Shown in pieces: positions 24,605 to 37,500 of a stretch of 64,000 nt of DNA (its first letter is position 1; every line of letters begins with the position of its first letter). A program made the translations under genes and the position numbers. The notes beneath the pieces were generated by a model. That model saw only the letters and a list, made by a program, of their open reading frames with translations. It searched no databases and was not told the DNA's origin. This DNA is from Geosiphon pyriformis. Taxonomy: Eukaryota; Glomeromycota; Glomeromycetes; Archaeosporales; Geosiphonaceae. The stretch spans positions 124,001-188,000 of the forward strand of contig JAAOMT010000684.1 of NCBI GenBank assembly GCA_016748015.1, written 5' to 3'.

Positions 24605-25149
24605 ATGGCCGACATTGCAAAATTGGTTGATGTATGTACTGCCTTGCTGGTCATTCAATATGTTGTCCGATTCTGAAAGCTTTATTTTTTAATCTGGAAA
24701 TTCAGGACCAAATTACTCAAAATTCTATCGCTGTCTATGGCAAGACCAAATGTCCACACACTATAAAGAATCATTTGAAAAGTTAGGCTACAACTTTTTT
24801 ACATTGGATCTTGATACCATAGGTATAAAAAACGTTCTTGTACAGAAAATTTCAAAATCTAAAGATCTCTGATTTCAAAGTGTAAAACCGATCATTATAT
24901 TCTAAATATTACTTGACAGCCAATGGTCAAGCTATTAAAGACTACGTTTTAAGAAAGACCAACAAAAAAACGGATCCATATATTTTCATCAATCAAAAAC
25001 ACATTGGGGGCAAGTTATGTTTCATTATCACTTTTGCCTTGGAAAAATTCCCTTAATCAAAATTTTTTGGCCTTTCAAATTATCTAGGTAACGATGAATT
25101 AGAAATCGCAATAGCCAATGGAACCTTGGAAAGTCTTATCAAAGGTTGA
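24605..25149 (+). pseudogene. Dithiol-type glutaredoxin, frameshifted in the active site
   Basis: Model: exons 24605..24631, 24706..24822, 24920..25009, 25088..25149. The N-terminus is MADIAKLVD, then DQITQNSIAVYGKTKCP, the strand leading to the CPxC active site. After CP the frame changes and continues as HYKESFEKLGYNFFTLDLDT, then IKDYVLRKTNKKTDPYIFIN, QKHIGG and NDELEIAIANGTLESLIKG, all standard glutaredoxin blocks. The exon sum is 296 nt; adding about 10 nt after CP would give the usual 101-aa protein. The lesion therefore removes the second active-site residue and breaks the frame. The third intron has a GCAAGT donor (GC-AG class). As written the gene cannot make a normal glutaredoxin; a sequence error is the alternative. 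Confidence 0.85.
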
Positions 25150-25419
25150 GGCTTTTATTTTTTTAGATATCGGGTGGCTACGAACTGGTCAAGATAGATT
25201 AATGTTGACTGTTCATTCAAAATTTATAAGTTTTTAATTATCTTCCTGATTGGGTAAATTACCAAAATGAGAAAAATAATTTTTCGGCTTTCAATTGTAA
25301 AATAATCGAAATAATTTAAATTTAGTTGTTCTACTTCCAATATGATAAAGATGTTAATTTTTTAAAAGACAACATTTCAGAATGCATCTTTAAAATTATA
25401 AAGCTTGAAAAAGGGTTAG

Positions 25420-25640
25420 ATCCGGACTACACGACAGCCAGTCAATAACTTCGGGTACATTTTCCGCAAGGAAAGCCTTAGCTATTCGACTTGTGTGCTT
25501 GGGATCTTTATCTTCTTGAAAGCACCACTTCTTCCCAAATTTCAATGTAAAACTTAGGATTCATGATACGCCGAAAAAAAATTGGATAAACTGGCGATTT
25601 TTTTTGTACCAATGTTTAATTGAACAGTTGAAATGTTATC
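25420..25640 (-). mobile_element. Tc1/mariner-type transposase fragment
   Basis: Minus-strand translation gives WCFQEDKDPKHTSRIAKAFL, ENVPEVIDWLSCSPDLT, the clear second-Asp and DWPxxSPDLNP blocks of Tc1/mariner transposases. Upstream pieces match the 3.7-4.2 kb relic almost base for base over about 100 bases, so both derive from one family. It is truncated on both sides, and abuts a 5'-truncated kinase copy that starts about 130 bp further on. Confidence 0.8.
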
Positions 25641-25773
25641 ATTAAGATGAAATTTGGCCCATTCAACATGTTTTTGCTTTTGAAATTTCATAGAATTTTC
25701 ATATATACAAGTGATTTTAAATGTGCGATATAAAATGTCTACTTCAGTTTAGTAGTTTTTCGCAGAGAGTACC

Positions 25774-26320
25774 TTGGTCCCTAGCGAATCAAGACATATT
25801 GCTCGCGCAGCGTTTATCACTGACCTAGGTCTATGTCAGCCGGCTAATTCTTTTGGAGAAAATAAAATTTATGGGGTTCTCCCATTCGTTGCGCCAGAGG
25901 TTTTGAAAGGTCAACCATATACTCAAGCCTGCGATGTCTATGGTTATTTACGAGCTTTATACGGGACGTGTCCCTTTCTGTGAAAGAGCTTTTGACAATT
26001 ATTTAGCACTTGATATATGTAAAGGGGTTAGGCCAACGCTTCCTTATCATATCCCGAAATGCCTAGCTGAAATAATCACCCAATGTTGGGATCCAGATCC
26101 TACAAACCGCCCTAATGCCAAAGATTTGAATAAAAGTGTCATGTCGTTTCAAACATCTGATTATAATGCATTTAAAAAGGCAGATAAACAAAGACTGAAA
26201 AAGCATGTATCTGAAAACGTCTTCACATCAATGTGTACAAGCAAGCTTCTTGAAGTTCAAGATGACCTTTATATTAGTGCTCTTAAAACTCTAGTGTTTT
26301 TTTTATCAGATGACGAATGA
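25774..26320 (+). pseudogene. Truncated, frameshifted protein kinase copy
   Basis: Only the C-lobe remains. It starts at the activation segment ITDLGLCQPAN (DFG written DLG), then LPFVAPEVLKGQPYTQACDV, the APE motif and following helix. At about 25935 a deletion of the YSFG-type segment shifts the frame; the second frame continues MVIYELYTGRVPF ... ITQCWDPDPTNRPNAKDL, then a tail FKKADKQRLKKHVSEN typical of the large Glomeromycotina kinase family. The N-lobe, catalytic loop and start codon are missing. The fragment begins next to a transposase relic. It is very unlikely to be functional. Confidence 0.85.
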
Positions 26321-27116
26321 AGATAACACATAGTCCCTTTAAATTAAACATTTTTCTTAAAACTTCAATAAAACATATTGTGAAAATGAAATTAATTGCA
26401 AATATTCAAATCAAGACTACAAATTCGCCAGTAAGTCAAAATTTGATATCCTCAAAGTAAAAATTGTTAATCTAAATGCTTCTTGAGGAAACCATTAATA
26501 CAGACTGAATGACTTCAATTTATTTACTATTAGATATCGAATCTAAAGTAATTTGTTCATGCAAGCGAAGCTTTTTGTAAACTATGATTTTCAAGATAGA
26601 GCCTGAAAATGCAGAAAGTTATTTCACCTGACTTTAATGATGTTTTTTATGAAAATAACCTATTTTTCTCGATACATGTCCCGTAATCTTCTTGCGATGA
26701 CCATTACCGCATTTGTGCTTAAAATTTCCTGCTTTTTGACATTGTACTGTGCGATTGAGATATGGAGGTTAGTAAGTTTCCTTAATTTTGAGACGGAATA
26801 TTCACCCTGATTACAAAAGTATAATAGCTTTGTCTTGCTACGTTTCTTGATTGACTAATTTATTTATTTCTAATGTGAATTATGCAAATTAAATTCCGCT
26901 TTATTTGGATTGGATAAAAAAATGAAACATCAAGTTTTTTTGTCACACACACTGTAAATCTCCATCGTCCTCTTACATCATATCCAAGTCATTAGGAATC
27001 GAAGTCTCATCTAAAGTAATTTAAAACCCATTATTTATAAGTTTTGACGAATTCTCAAAGATACTAAATTTATAAACAACGTACCAGAAATTTCAACCGT
27101 TTGTAAATTGATAGAT
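26321..27116. other. Intergenic between two kinase relics
   Basis: The relics on each side point toward this stretch (convergent tails). Nothing coding was seen in it. Confidence 0.6.
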
Positions 27117-28195
27117 TTACTGAAATACAATTCTTTTGGTCGATATATTAGATGGGAAGGAATTATAACTTTTTATTCTCCCATTATCTGCCTCTTTTAA
27201 TTCGTCATATTCAGATTACTCAATGAGCCAAAAACGTTATACAGCTCTTGAGCACTTGGACGATTATTAGGATTAGAATCCCAACATTTTTGAAACAAAT
27301 TGACAAGAAAATCTGGCGTGAAACTGGGAATCTGACGATAAGTCCTTGATCGTATACTCTCGTCGTGAAAGGAACCTGGCCAACATACAGTTCGTACATG
27401 ACCATCCCAGCACTATACATATCGACTGCTATTGAATATGGCTCTCCCCTCAAAACCTCTGGGGCAACTAATGGAAGAATTCTAAACACGTCTTCTTTTG
27501 TTAAATTGATTGATTTGCACAAACCAAGGTTAGTAATTAAAGTCCCACCAAAAGGAGTTGATCAATTGCCAAAAAATTTCCTCCATGCAAATCTTTACGC
27601 ACATAGCCTTTTGGTCTATATTCTTGAGACCAGCTGCCATAAATACAAAAAAAAGCAATGATTGCCCCCAATCGAGCTTTTTCCAACAGCTTAAAACTAT
27701 TGAATGAAGAGTACCGCAAGGCTGATATTCAGCAACCATAAGATATTCTTTGGTGATTGGATCTTGAGTAATTCCAAATAATTCATTAATCCCCGAGGAG
27801 CCATTAAAAGTGAGTTGAGCTTGAAACTTGAAAAAGGATTGATATTGCTCAAAGTCAAAAGAAAGAGAATACATAATTCCTTAAAAAACTTTTCGTCAAG
27901 ACCCTTCGAATCTTTAAGCTTTTTCAAGACTACCATGTTATCCCCCGGTCTTCGTCGCATTTTTCCATTCTCATCCAAAATTTCTTTGGCATATTGAATG
28001 GCAATATGACCATCTATCCATCGAGCTTTGTAAACACTAGCAAAACCTCCATTCTATCACATTTGATATCGATTTTGCTTCAAGCTGAGAATAAAAGATA
28101 ATTTCATCAAGTTTCTCATTCCCACTTGTCCATTTGTCAAAGCCCTTTAAGAAATGGCGAGCATAACAAGGGTTTCAATAAGGAGCGACTACCAT
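27117..28195 (-). pseudogene. Protein kinase pseudogene with several frameshifts
   Basis: Reading 3' to 5' along the plus strand, the pieces appear in kinase order: CYARHFLKGFDKWTSGNEKL (the Rhizophagus-type linker), then after a gap GGFASVYKARWIDG (glycine loop), VVLKKL (ATP-site Lys), GITQDPITKEYLMVAEYQPC (hinge), RKDLHGGNFLA (HRD loop, His-Arg altered), ITNLGLCKS (DFG written NLG, so the Mg-binding Asp is lost), VAPEVLRGEPYSIAVDMYS, then CWDSNPNNRPSAQEL and a tail ending SEYDELKEADNGR. At least five frame changes separate these blocks. The tail matches that of the neighbouring plus-strand copy, so the two are paralogs. Confidence 0.88.
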
Positions 28196-28583
28196 CTGGG
28201 TATCGCATTGAGCGCACTTCATAGTTTAGAATATGATTTGAGAAAGATAATGGTTTTACGAACTTATTACATTTATAATGAATATGAATGTAAGAACTAA
28301 TTGAACAATAGTAACAATGCAGAAATGCGTCATCCTTAAAATGCACTGTAATCCACAATTTTCCCTAATAAATCTTAATTTTCGCTATTTTTGGCAAAGA
28401 CAGAGAAAATGCTAGTCCTCTTTTTAACTCTTTTGGCTACACACAAGTCAAACAAAATATATGGTAGTTGCACTCAAAGGTTACATTTCCATTTCGACTG
28501 TATTGACATATCGCTTAAAATGCAAAAGACAAATTTCTCAATTCTGAAAAGGGAGATTTATTATACTTTTATATTTCGAAGTC

Positions 28584-29550
28584 TCAACATATGATTATCA
28601 ATAAAATCGTAATTATAGTAAGGGCAACCATTCGATAATTTGTTAAATGAGGACTGGTTCCAGAATCAAAAAAACTGTCGATTGGACTAGTTGGAACAAC
28701 AACTATTGTTGTTCTTGAAGGAACCTCAATTTTTGGAAAAGTATATCCTTTTGGAGGATTAATAATTCCACGCATTCCTTTTTCACAGCTAGTTTTATTA
28801 TCGAACAGGAGATGTTAATTTTGTGTTTAAATTTCAAAGGAGAATAAAGAAAACAAATCCATAAAACTTACTTTTCTTTTACTTGGCAATAAAATACGAT
28901 CGGTGAAGTATCGTTTATCATATATGAAAATGTGTATGATGGAGAATGTATTCTCGAATCGAGACCTTTTTTCCATTTAAAATTAGGATTTCAGGGAATT
29001 GGTTGAAATAAATAACATTAAAAATTCTCTATAAAATTATCATACCTCTCAATGAATTCTTCGAACACGGTTTTTCCAAAGTTGACTGAGTTACAGAATG
29101 GGGCCCACTTTTCCAATTCCACAAGATTGTATCACCAGGCTTTGCAGTGAAGTTAGCTGGAGAAAATATTAATTTATTATTAGGACCAACATCTACAATT
29201 ATTGTTTTACTTGCAGATCTTGCTGAAGTACTACTAGTTGCGGAAGGCGTAATTGTTCCATTACTATTTGTAGTGCTAATAGAAGTAGATAATGGAAGTA
29301 CGGATGTTTCAATTTCAGACGGCGGTGGCGAAGGTTCAGGAGTTGGGGTAATAACTGGAGGTGCGATAGTACTTGGAACTGGGTTAGTGGTTGGAGGGAG
29401 AGTTTGTGAAGTATTTAATATCGAGGTAGATGAAGCTTCAGTATATAATGCAGTTGGTTGAATAGATTCTGTAATGTTTAGTATTTGAGCTCGATTTTTC
29501 ACAGCCAAAGATACTACGATCATAAATGATAATATTTTGGTCGCCAGCAT
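28584..29550 (-). CDS. Secreted cupredoxin-like, Ser/Thr-rich surface protein
   Basis: Model: complement(join(28584..28788,28872..28965,29046..29550)), 267 aa. Residues 1-21 form a signal peptide. Residues about 22-115 are Ser/Thr/Pro-rich, a mucin-like stalk. A plastocyanin-like domain follows: IIVDVGPNNKLIFSPANFTA, DTILWNWKSGPHSVTQS (first His ligand), SPSYTFSYMIND, FYCQVKENCEKGMRGIINPP. In related fungal proteins the last block is C-x4-H-C-x2-G-M; here the second His is Asn (the AAC codon spans the last splice junction), so type 1 copper binding is doubtful. The C-terminal 18 residues are hydrophobic after a short spacer, which suggests a GPI signal or membrane anchor. It probably sits in the cell wall. 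The antisense ORF over exon 1 is a shadow. Confidence 0.87.
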
Positions 29551-32500
29551 TGTAAAAATTAGGAAGTTTTACGGCGTGTATAAAATGGTGTCACGCAAAA
29601 AGGCTTATTGAATTCAAAGAAGCTTAATCTTTCAAGTTGTGTTTCCAGATAAAAATATTTTTTATTAACAAATATTTTATTGTTAGCTGATATTTTTAAT
29701 TGTTGACTTGATTAAAAATACAAGTCTAAATTCAGATGCTGAAAAGTTGTATGAACCTGATGACGATTCTATATTCGCAGTAGTTTATACAACCAAACCC
29801 GTCTTCGACTGAAATGAAATTTCAAAGTCTTTTATAACCCATGATAGATGGTATATTAATGTTAAGATCAAAACAAATGATTTCTTATCCTCTTATCCGA
29901 TTTTTATTTATCTTTGGGTTCAATTTCTCAGAATATTGAAATATTGACAGAATTGTTTTGACATAAACCTTTTTTTGAAATGTAACTTCAAAAAAAGGGA
30001 GTTTATCTAACTCAGAATACATTACTCTAGATATTCATGGATATTTGATCGGTATTGTTATGAGAAACAGAATATTTTCCGTTCGGGTTAAATTTTCGCA
30101 AATTCACTGTGTACTATTTATAATTTTTTCTCGAAACACTTTGTTTGCTTCTATATTTCATGGTACCACAAGATATATTGGTTTCTAAATTTGTCATTCC
30201 TCAGATCTCTCAACAAAACCTTTTTGCGATTCATCGTCAACTTGAAATCATTGAATATTAAACATTTATTTTATATGATTTTTTCTTTGTTGAAACTTAG
30301 ATTTCTTACAAGTTTTCTTGGAGCTAAATCTGCTCTTTACTAAAGATTCTGTATAAAAAAATGCTTTAAAAATGGTTTGATATTAACAGATAATTACGAA
30401 GTATAGTTTTTACATATTATAAATGTATACTATTTCAAAAAAGTTAAGAATGGATACTAAAAGTATCTTTAGCATTTCAAAACCCTGGTCCAGGATCAAA
30501 TGCATGGTTTCGAAAAGTTCATTGTTCTATAAAACTTTTTTTTTATGCATAATCAACATTGGATATTTGATCACAGCCTGAAGATTGGCTCAAAACCAAA
30601 TTTCCCAGGATAATAAACTTTTGAAGCAACTTTAATTGGTTGTTACCCATTCTTTCACACGTAATTGGGTTATCCTAAGCTTGAAATTTTCAATCCTTCA
30701 AAAAAATTACAAGTTTAGTCATTAAAATTTTGCTATTAATTGGGAAAATCTTTATATTAAAGAAATTCAATTTTTTGCCTAAAATTATTTAAAGCTAATA
30801 TATATATATAAATATTGTCTTTATCAGAAGCTTAAAAAGAATAAATTGAAATAAGATCCATAATTGTTGTTATTTTAGAATTTCGACAGCTTTCCAAAGT
30901 AAAAAAATATCAAGCATTGGGACAATATGATAAATACCTTAAAAAATAATTTTTCAGCTCTCTATGCAATTCCAAATATTTGACATGATGAATCGAAAAT
31001 AAATACTACAACGTCATTCTTCATGTTTAAGATAGCTTTGATAGAAAACACTATATTTATTTTAAGACCCACCTGTTAGGATCTTTATTTCACCAAGTGA
31101 AAATCTTTTTCCCTTTGAAATTCTCACATTTCCTGAAAACTTTCATTTTTCCATGTACAATGTCTTACTAAAAAATTGTCTGAAGGTTAGCGAGCTATTC
31201 GGTTTACTCTTTGAGTCCTAAGAAATTATGTTGAAAGATGCCGAAAAGAAAATGAGAAATTTCAAACATATCATTGAAAGATACTCTGCTTCAGTAAATC
31301 GAAAGAACTTTCAAATCTCAAATTTTATTTTTGTCTGATATATCTGAAAACTTGAAGAATGATTTAAGAATAAATAAATAAAATTTAAATTTCCGGTATT
31401 TTAAAATACTTTGAGCAAGTTTTGCTAACTCAAAAAATTTTGATTTAAATATTAACATTTTTTATTGTTTCAACATCAAATATAATTAATTTTTTCTTGA
31501 AAGGTAAAAAAATAATCAAAATATTTAAAATGCTTTCAATTTGTGAATCAATTCAAATTTAAAGCCAAAGCCTTAAAAGCTTAATTGTTAAGATTACTTT
31601 ACTGTTACAAGAAAAGCTAATGAACTATAATATGTCAATTAAATAAAGCTCAAGATAACTTATTTAAAAAGGCATTTGCTATTACCAGACTTATTATAAT
31701 TGGAAAATTTAAATTTTGATTCATATAATTGATAATAAAATATTTTTTTAGAATTTAAATAATATGATATGAAGCTTTAAACTTAAGCCTCTCAATTATT
31801 ATATTATTTTTAAATTAATCTATTTTTTAATATTTAAAAGATTGTAATCAATTTTTATCTGTTGTAAAATAACCAAAATAATGAATGCAAATTTTATATT
31901 TATAAAAGTTATTTCAATTTCAAAATAAAAACTTTATTTAAGCGAAACATTTTGGTTATAATTTAATCATGTTTTATGGTTTAGCTTTTATAGCATAATA
32001 TTAATATCAAATTTTTTTTTTGCAAATAAAATAAATGAAGCCAATTATTTAATAATCTATAAAAATTTAAAAATAAAATAAACTATTATAAACAATAATT
32101 ACAAACAAAAAAGCTTGACTAGTAATGTGCTTGTTATTTTTTGAATTAATATTTTGCATTAATTGCTATGATAAATACTTTTACCTTTTAAATATTTATT
32201 TGAAAAATTACTTTTGATTTACTACTCAATTTGGACTTGGTACTTTATGTCTAATCATTCGAAATCATTTGATTGTAGATGCCATAATTATTTAATTTGG
32301 AGAGATCTGGTATTTTGGTAGATAAGTAAAGGTGAAATAAGTATAGATATTTCTAGACGAAGAGTTATTGGTTTAAATCTTGGATCGAGAGATTTGTTCG
32401 TTGCAATTTGAAATAAAGGAATATTGCAAAATTTTTTGAATAATAGAAAAAACAGAAGCTAGATAAGTTTCAATCGAATTATGCTATTTATTTATTTTTG

Positions 32501-34589
32501 AAAGAATATACTTTGTATAGGACACGTATATCCAGCATCTAAATAAATAATTCCCCCCCCCCATAAATTGCTTCATTTCTCATGCGGTTGAAAGTAAGTG
32601 ATGTAATTACCACAGCATCAGAAATGTCATATCGCATTAAGGAGGGTACCTCTTTTTCACAATCATATCAATCGATCGATCTTTTGCGACATTTTCATGG
32701 TTGAACAATTTTTATCAAATGAATAAAACCTCTCAGCGCATTAATTTGATTTTCAAATCGATAAGATACAAAGTTAGGCCAGGCACACCTTCAATGTCTA
32801 AATAGTCAGAGGGACCTCAAGCCCTCGTTCGTAGTATGAGCAGATCTAATATAAAGATAAAATCCCAAAAAACCTACTCCAAAGCAAGTTCAAATATAAA
32901 CATAATTTGATAAGGCATAGGAATTTCTGAATAGCTCACACTCATGAGAATTCAATCTTATTTTGTGAATTTTTCATTCATGAAAATTCCCTTTTCTCGC
33001 TGAATAATAAATTTTGGACTGCCCTAGATTATCAAAACAAAATTCATTGATATCTAAATCATGGGACATAAGTATTCTTGGAAACACAAATTTATGTATC
33101 ATAATTAACATAGATTTATATTACTCCTGATGATTCATAAAAAGCCCCGAGATATCATAAAAAGCTGGAATTTTTAAAAGTTTTCTGCTAATCAAGCGAA
33201 ATATTTCGAATCAACGACAAAATTAGATGAATTCAAATCTCAGGTAGCACACCGATTGTGAACATATTTTGATTGTCCAAAAACGTGAAGGCAAAATATT
33301 GATTGCTTCAAACAATTGCAAAATCGCATGTGGAACCTATTAACTTTCCCTTTGTTGATATCAGAAAAGTCTTGGCTGCAAACTCAAAAGCCATTACATT
33401 CTATTTTAAGCCATAAGGTTCTTATCGATTATCATACATCCCGGTTGATTTATGCCATCTTGGTTGAACAAAGACTGCATCATTCCCCTTAAGATATAAG
33501 TGTGCCCAAACAAAACAAATGGTTTGTTCTGTTAGCTCTTTTTTAGTGAACCTGTCCTCGGTGGGGATTGGCTAGTCTTCTCTGCTTTGATAAATAATCG
33601 AACATTCTGTGGTAGTGGCCTTGTCTACTACATATACTATTTTCGTTTAAGTGTGATTGCAAATGTTAAAGTTTTTATGAAGAAAATTTGGGTCGCGAAA
33701 TCCTTTTTAAGCGTTTAGATGAAATGGAAAACGTAAAAATGGTGATCCAGAACCAAAAAACTAGCTCGAAAATTGTTTATACAGCTTCTCCTCTTTAAGT
33801 GACAAATATAATTAATAAATTCAAAAAACAGAAATTTATTACCCCATAAGATAATTTTCGAGTTTATTTAGTATTCGATTTGATAATTTCTATTTCACTA
33901 GGCTCAATTCTTTGACGAGAATTTATGGAAAATAAAGCAACTTTATGGACTTTTTGCCTGCCAATAATTGTCGTATTACTTTTAAAAACAGTCAACCAAA
34001 ACAAAACATATTAAAAAGTTTATTGTACCCTAAAATCCCTCTGGATATTAGAAAATATTTTTAGTTTAATTAAAAATATTTCCCTTTGGCTGCAATTTTT
34101 ATTTGCATTTTTATTGACCATCGTACAAAGTTAACGGGGCGAACAAGATGATAACAGATAATTTATTATGTCAACTAAATATAACAATTAAAGGTCTATA
34201 TTATTCTTTAAATAAGATTTCCACCTATGGAACAATAGACAGTCAGGTAACAGCAGCCGTTTTAAAGTAGCAACCTCAAGTATTTTAATGGCCAAAAATT
34301 TCAACCATCTGCCGAACATTTTGGCTTAATAGAGATATTTTGAATTGAAAGCACATATCATTTATAGACTTTAAATTCGCATTAGCTGTTTTAGAATGTT
34401 TACTGCTGAATTATATCGAGACTCAAGTGTTTGTGCTATTCAGTTTTTAAATTTCATTTATATGTTTGTTTCGCTGTTGTACCACCAAATCAAGTTATGA
34501 GATTATATCTGCTATCTTTACTTTAAATTCCAATATAAAAGAGAGTAAAGTTTTGTGCAAACAATGTATCCACTCTCATTTTTGCCATT
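29551..34589. other. 5 kb gene-free region
   Basis: No ORF of note and no family similarity was recognised on either strand. Base composition is mixed; about 31.4-32.2 kb is especially AT-rich. A run of ten C lies at 32552-32561, odd in this genome. The upstream regions of the divergent cupredoxin and GMC genes are included. Confidence 0.6.
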
Positions 34590-37500
34590 ATGAGTTCAAA
34601 GAGTTACTACCAACATATATCAAAGCCCGTTCCTCATATGCTACCACATTATGATGTGGTAGTTATTGGATCGGGTTATGGAGGTGGAATTGCGGCTTCC
34701 CGCATGTCCCGAGCTGGTAAAAGGGTAGCTCTATTAGAACGAGGTAACGAATGAGCGCCACAATTCATTACCAATTTTCGCTGCTGGTGTCGACATTAAT
34801 CAATGATTTACCCTATCACTTGAAAAGGTCAAGAAAAATGGCCGGGTGAGTTTCCGGAGAAGTTTCTAGAAGCTGCGAAAGAGGTTCATATATCTAAAAA
34901 TAGCCACGATTATGGGAATAAAGTTGGAATGTATCGCATTTACTTTGGTGATGAGCAAGATGCGGTTGTTTGCAATGGGTGAGTAAACCAAGAATCACAT
35001 GGAAACTAAGTGGCGTTAAAAAACACATTTCTCAACTTAAACACTATTATAGCCTCGGGGGGACTTCATTGATTAATGCTAATGTTGCTTTGAAAGCCGA
35101 TGAAAATGTCTGGAATATGAAATTATGGCCCGAGGAAATTGAAAAAGCTGAGATTGAAGAAGGTAATATATTAAACTTAGATATTTGAATTTAAAATTTT
35201 TTGACATGATACGATTATTTTTTCCTTCACAGGATATAACCGTGCTCAGCACATGCTTCAGCCACAACCATATCCCGAAAATTGGCCCGAATTACCCAAA
35301 CTGACGACACTCGAGGAACAAGCAACCCTTTTAGGCGTTAGAGATCATTTTTATCGACCACCTCTCACAGTAACTTTTAAACAAGGAGTCAACAATGCCG
35401 GTGTTTACCAAAAGGCATCAACATTAACTGGCAATGATACCACAGGTGTCAATGATGGTAGCAAAAATAGTACTTTGATGAATTACATCCCCGACGCTTG
35501 GAATCATGGTGCAGAAATATTTTGTGAAGTCGCTGTAAAGCGAATAAAACAAAGCAAAAAAACCAAAAAATGGGTTATTTTTTATGCTTGGTTGGGTGTA
35601 AGCGTTTTCGATATTTGGCGAATTAATTATTTCCATTCTCGGTTGATTATAAATTTAACGAATTTCAACGCAGGATCCACGATGCAAATTTCATGATGAT
35701 TTTGAAAACTCTTATTTCTTTGTAACGGCAGATGTGGTCTTTGTCGCGGCGGGTACCTTGGGTACAAACGAGATCATGTTAAGATCAAGAGCTTTTGGAT
35801 TGAAGACAAGTAGTAACTTGGGAAAATCGTTCAGCGGAAATGGCGATGTAAGTTTTCGAGTTATTGCGTTGATTCGGCTTTTCAAAACCTAGAATAAAAA
35901 TTCTTCATTTTTGAAATCTTTTTCTAAAGATTCTTGGCTTTGGATATAACAATAATCGACCTGTTAATGGTACGCTATATTTTTATGAATATTATTTATT
36001 TATTTATTTATCATTTAAATTTAGATGTTGATTATAAAATTTCTCAACCTTTTACACTTGAAACTTTATTTTAGGTGTCGCTATGGGCTGCAAAGACCCA
36101 AACGGATTCAAAATGAAAGTTGGACCTTGCATCACCGGAATAATTGACATGCGGACCCCGGTTGAAAATGTTTTAGATGGGTATGTCATTGAAGAAGGGG
36201 TTGCTCCAGCTGCAATCGGTCATATGTTCAAAGCTTTATTAAAAGTTAGTAAGCGTGTTAACGGGAAAAAACCTCAAGGTCTAAGTTTTAAAGAAAATTT
36301 TCGTAAGGGTGTGAGGGGATTCTTCTCTCCTTTCCAAGGACTTTATGGTGGTGCATTACACCACACACAAACTTATCTCATTATGTCACATGATGATGGC
36401 TCTGGTGAATTCGAGTTCAAAAATAATAGACTTCAAATGGGTTTTAAGGGTGCTGGCAAAGCCTTACAAATTGAAAAATTGAATAAGATTTTAGCCGATG
36501 CAACGCATAAATTGCACGGAACATTCATTCCAAATCCGTTGTGGACCAAAGTGTTTAAAAATTCACTTGTTACCGTTCATCCGCTTGGAGGTTGCATTAT
36601 CGGTAGAAACGCTGAATCCGGTGTTGTTAATCATAAAGGCCAGGTAATTAGAGATCTTTTTTTATGTTCATTCCATCCGGTATCGTTGGTTGTTTCTCAT
36701 TTTCGAGTTTTAGGTCTTCAAAGTCAAAGAAGGCAAAGACGTCTATCAGGGCTTATATATTTGTGATGGTTCGATAGTTCCTACCTCACTGGGAGTTAAT
36801 CCATTTTTCACAATCTGTGCCTTGGCCGAAAGAATCTGCGAGAAAGCTGCCGAAGATTTTCAATGGAAAATTGATTATCATAAGGTCACAAAACCAATAA
36901 ATTTTGAGGATCCCCTAATTTCATATTCAACTCAGGAAGAATTGGCAGAAAGAAAAAGACGAAATTTTGACATGAAGAATGGCGGTTTATTGTTCTCAGA
37001 AGTTATGAAAGGTTATTTTTCCACTGAAATCACTTTTCCTGAACCAACAATAGAAACATATCTTATCGCTGAGAGTATGTTATCGTATTTTTTATTTTTG
37101 ATGGAGTTGCATGTCTTTAAATATTTTAAACGAACAACACTCATAATTACTTCTTACAATGAAAAGCCCAAGCCAAATCGGCTGATTCCACAATGTCATT
37201 TTTGCTTTCTATTACGGCTTATGACGCTGAAACATTGGTTAAGATGGAAAATCATGCTGCTGATCTTTTCGGCACCGTCACTTGCCGTGCCCTTTCCCCA
37301 GATCCTTTAATAATCACATCGGGTTGCTTTCGTCTTTTGATCAGTGATGAATCCGGAGTCGATAATTCCAGAATGGTGTATAGTTTAGACTTACTGAGCA
37401 CCGATGGAGATGAATACAAATTTGAAGGTTATAAACTGGTATCCAATTCCCTTTTCGGTAACGGTTGGAAACAAACTACCACCCTATACGTAACCGTTAG

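Noticed and set aside
29147-29461. 104-codon plus-strand ORF across the cupredoxin gene
   Set aside because: It is the antisense shadow of the Ser/Thr/Pro-rich exon 1; its Val/Gly-rich product follows from the reversed codons and it has no start context or family match.
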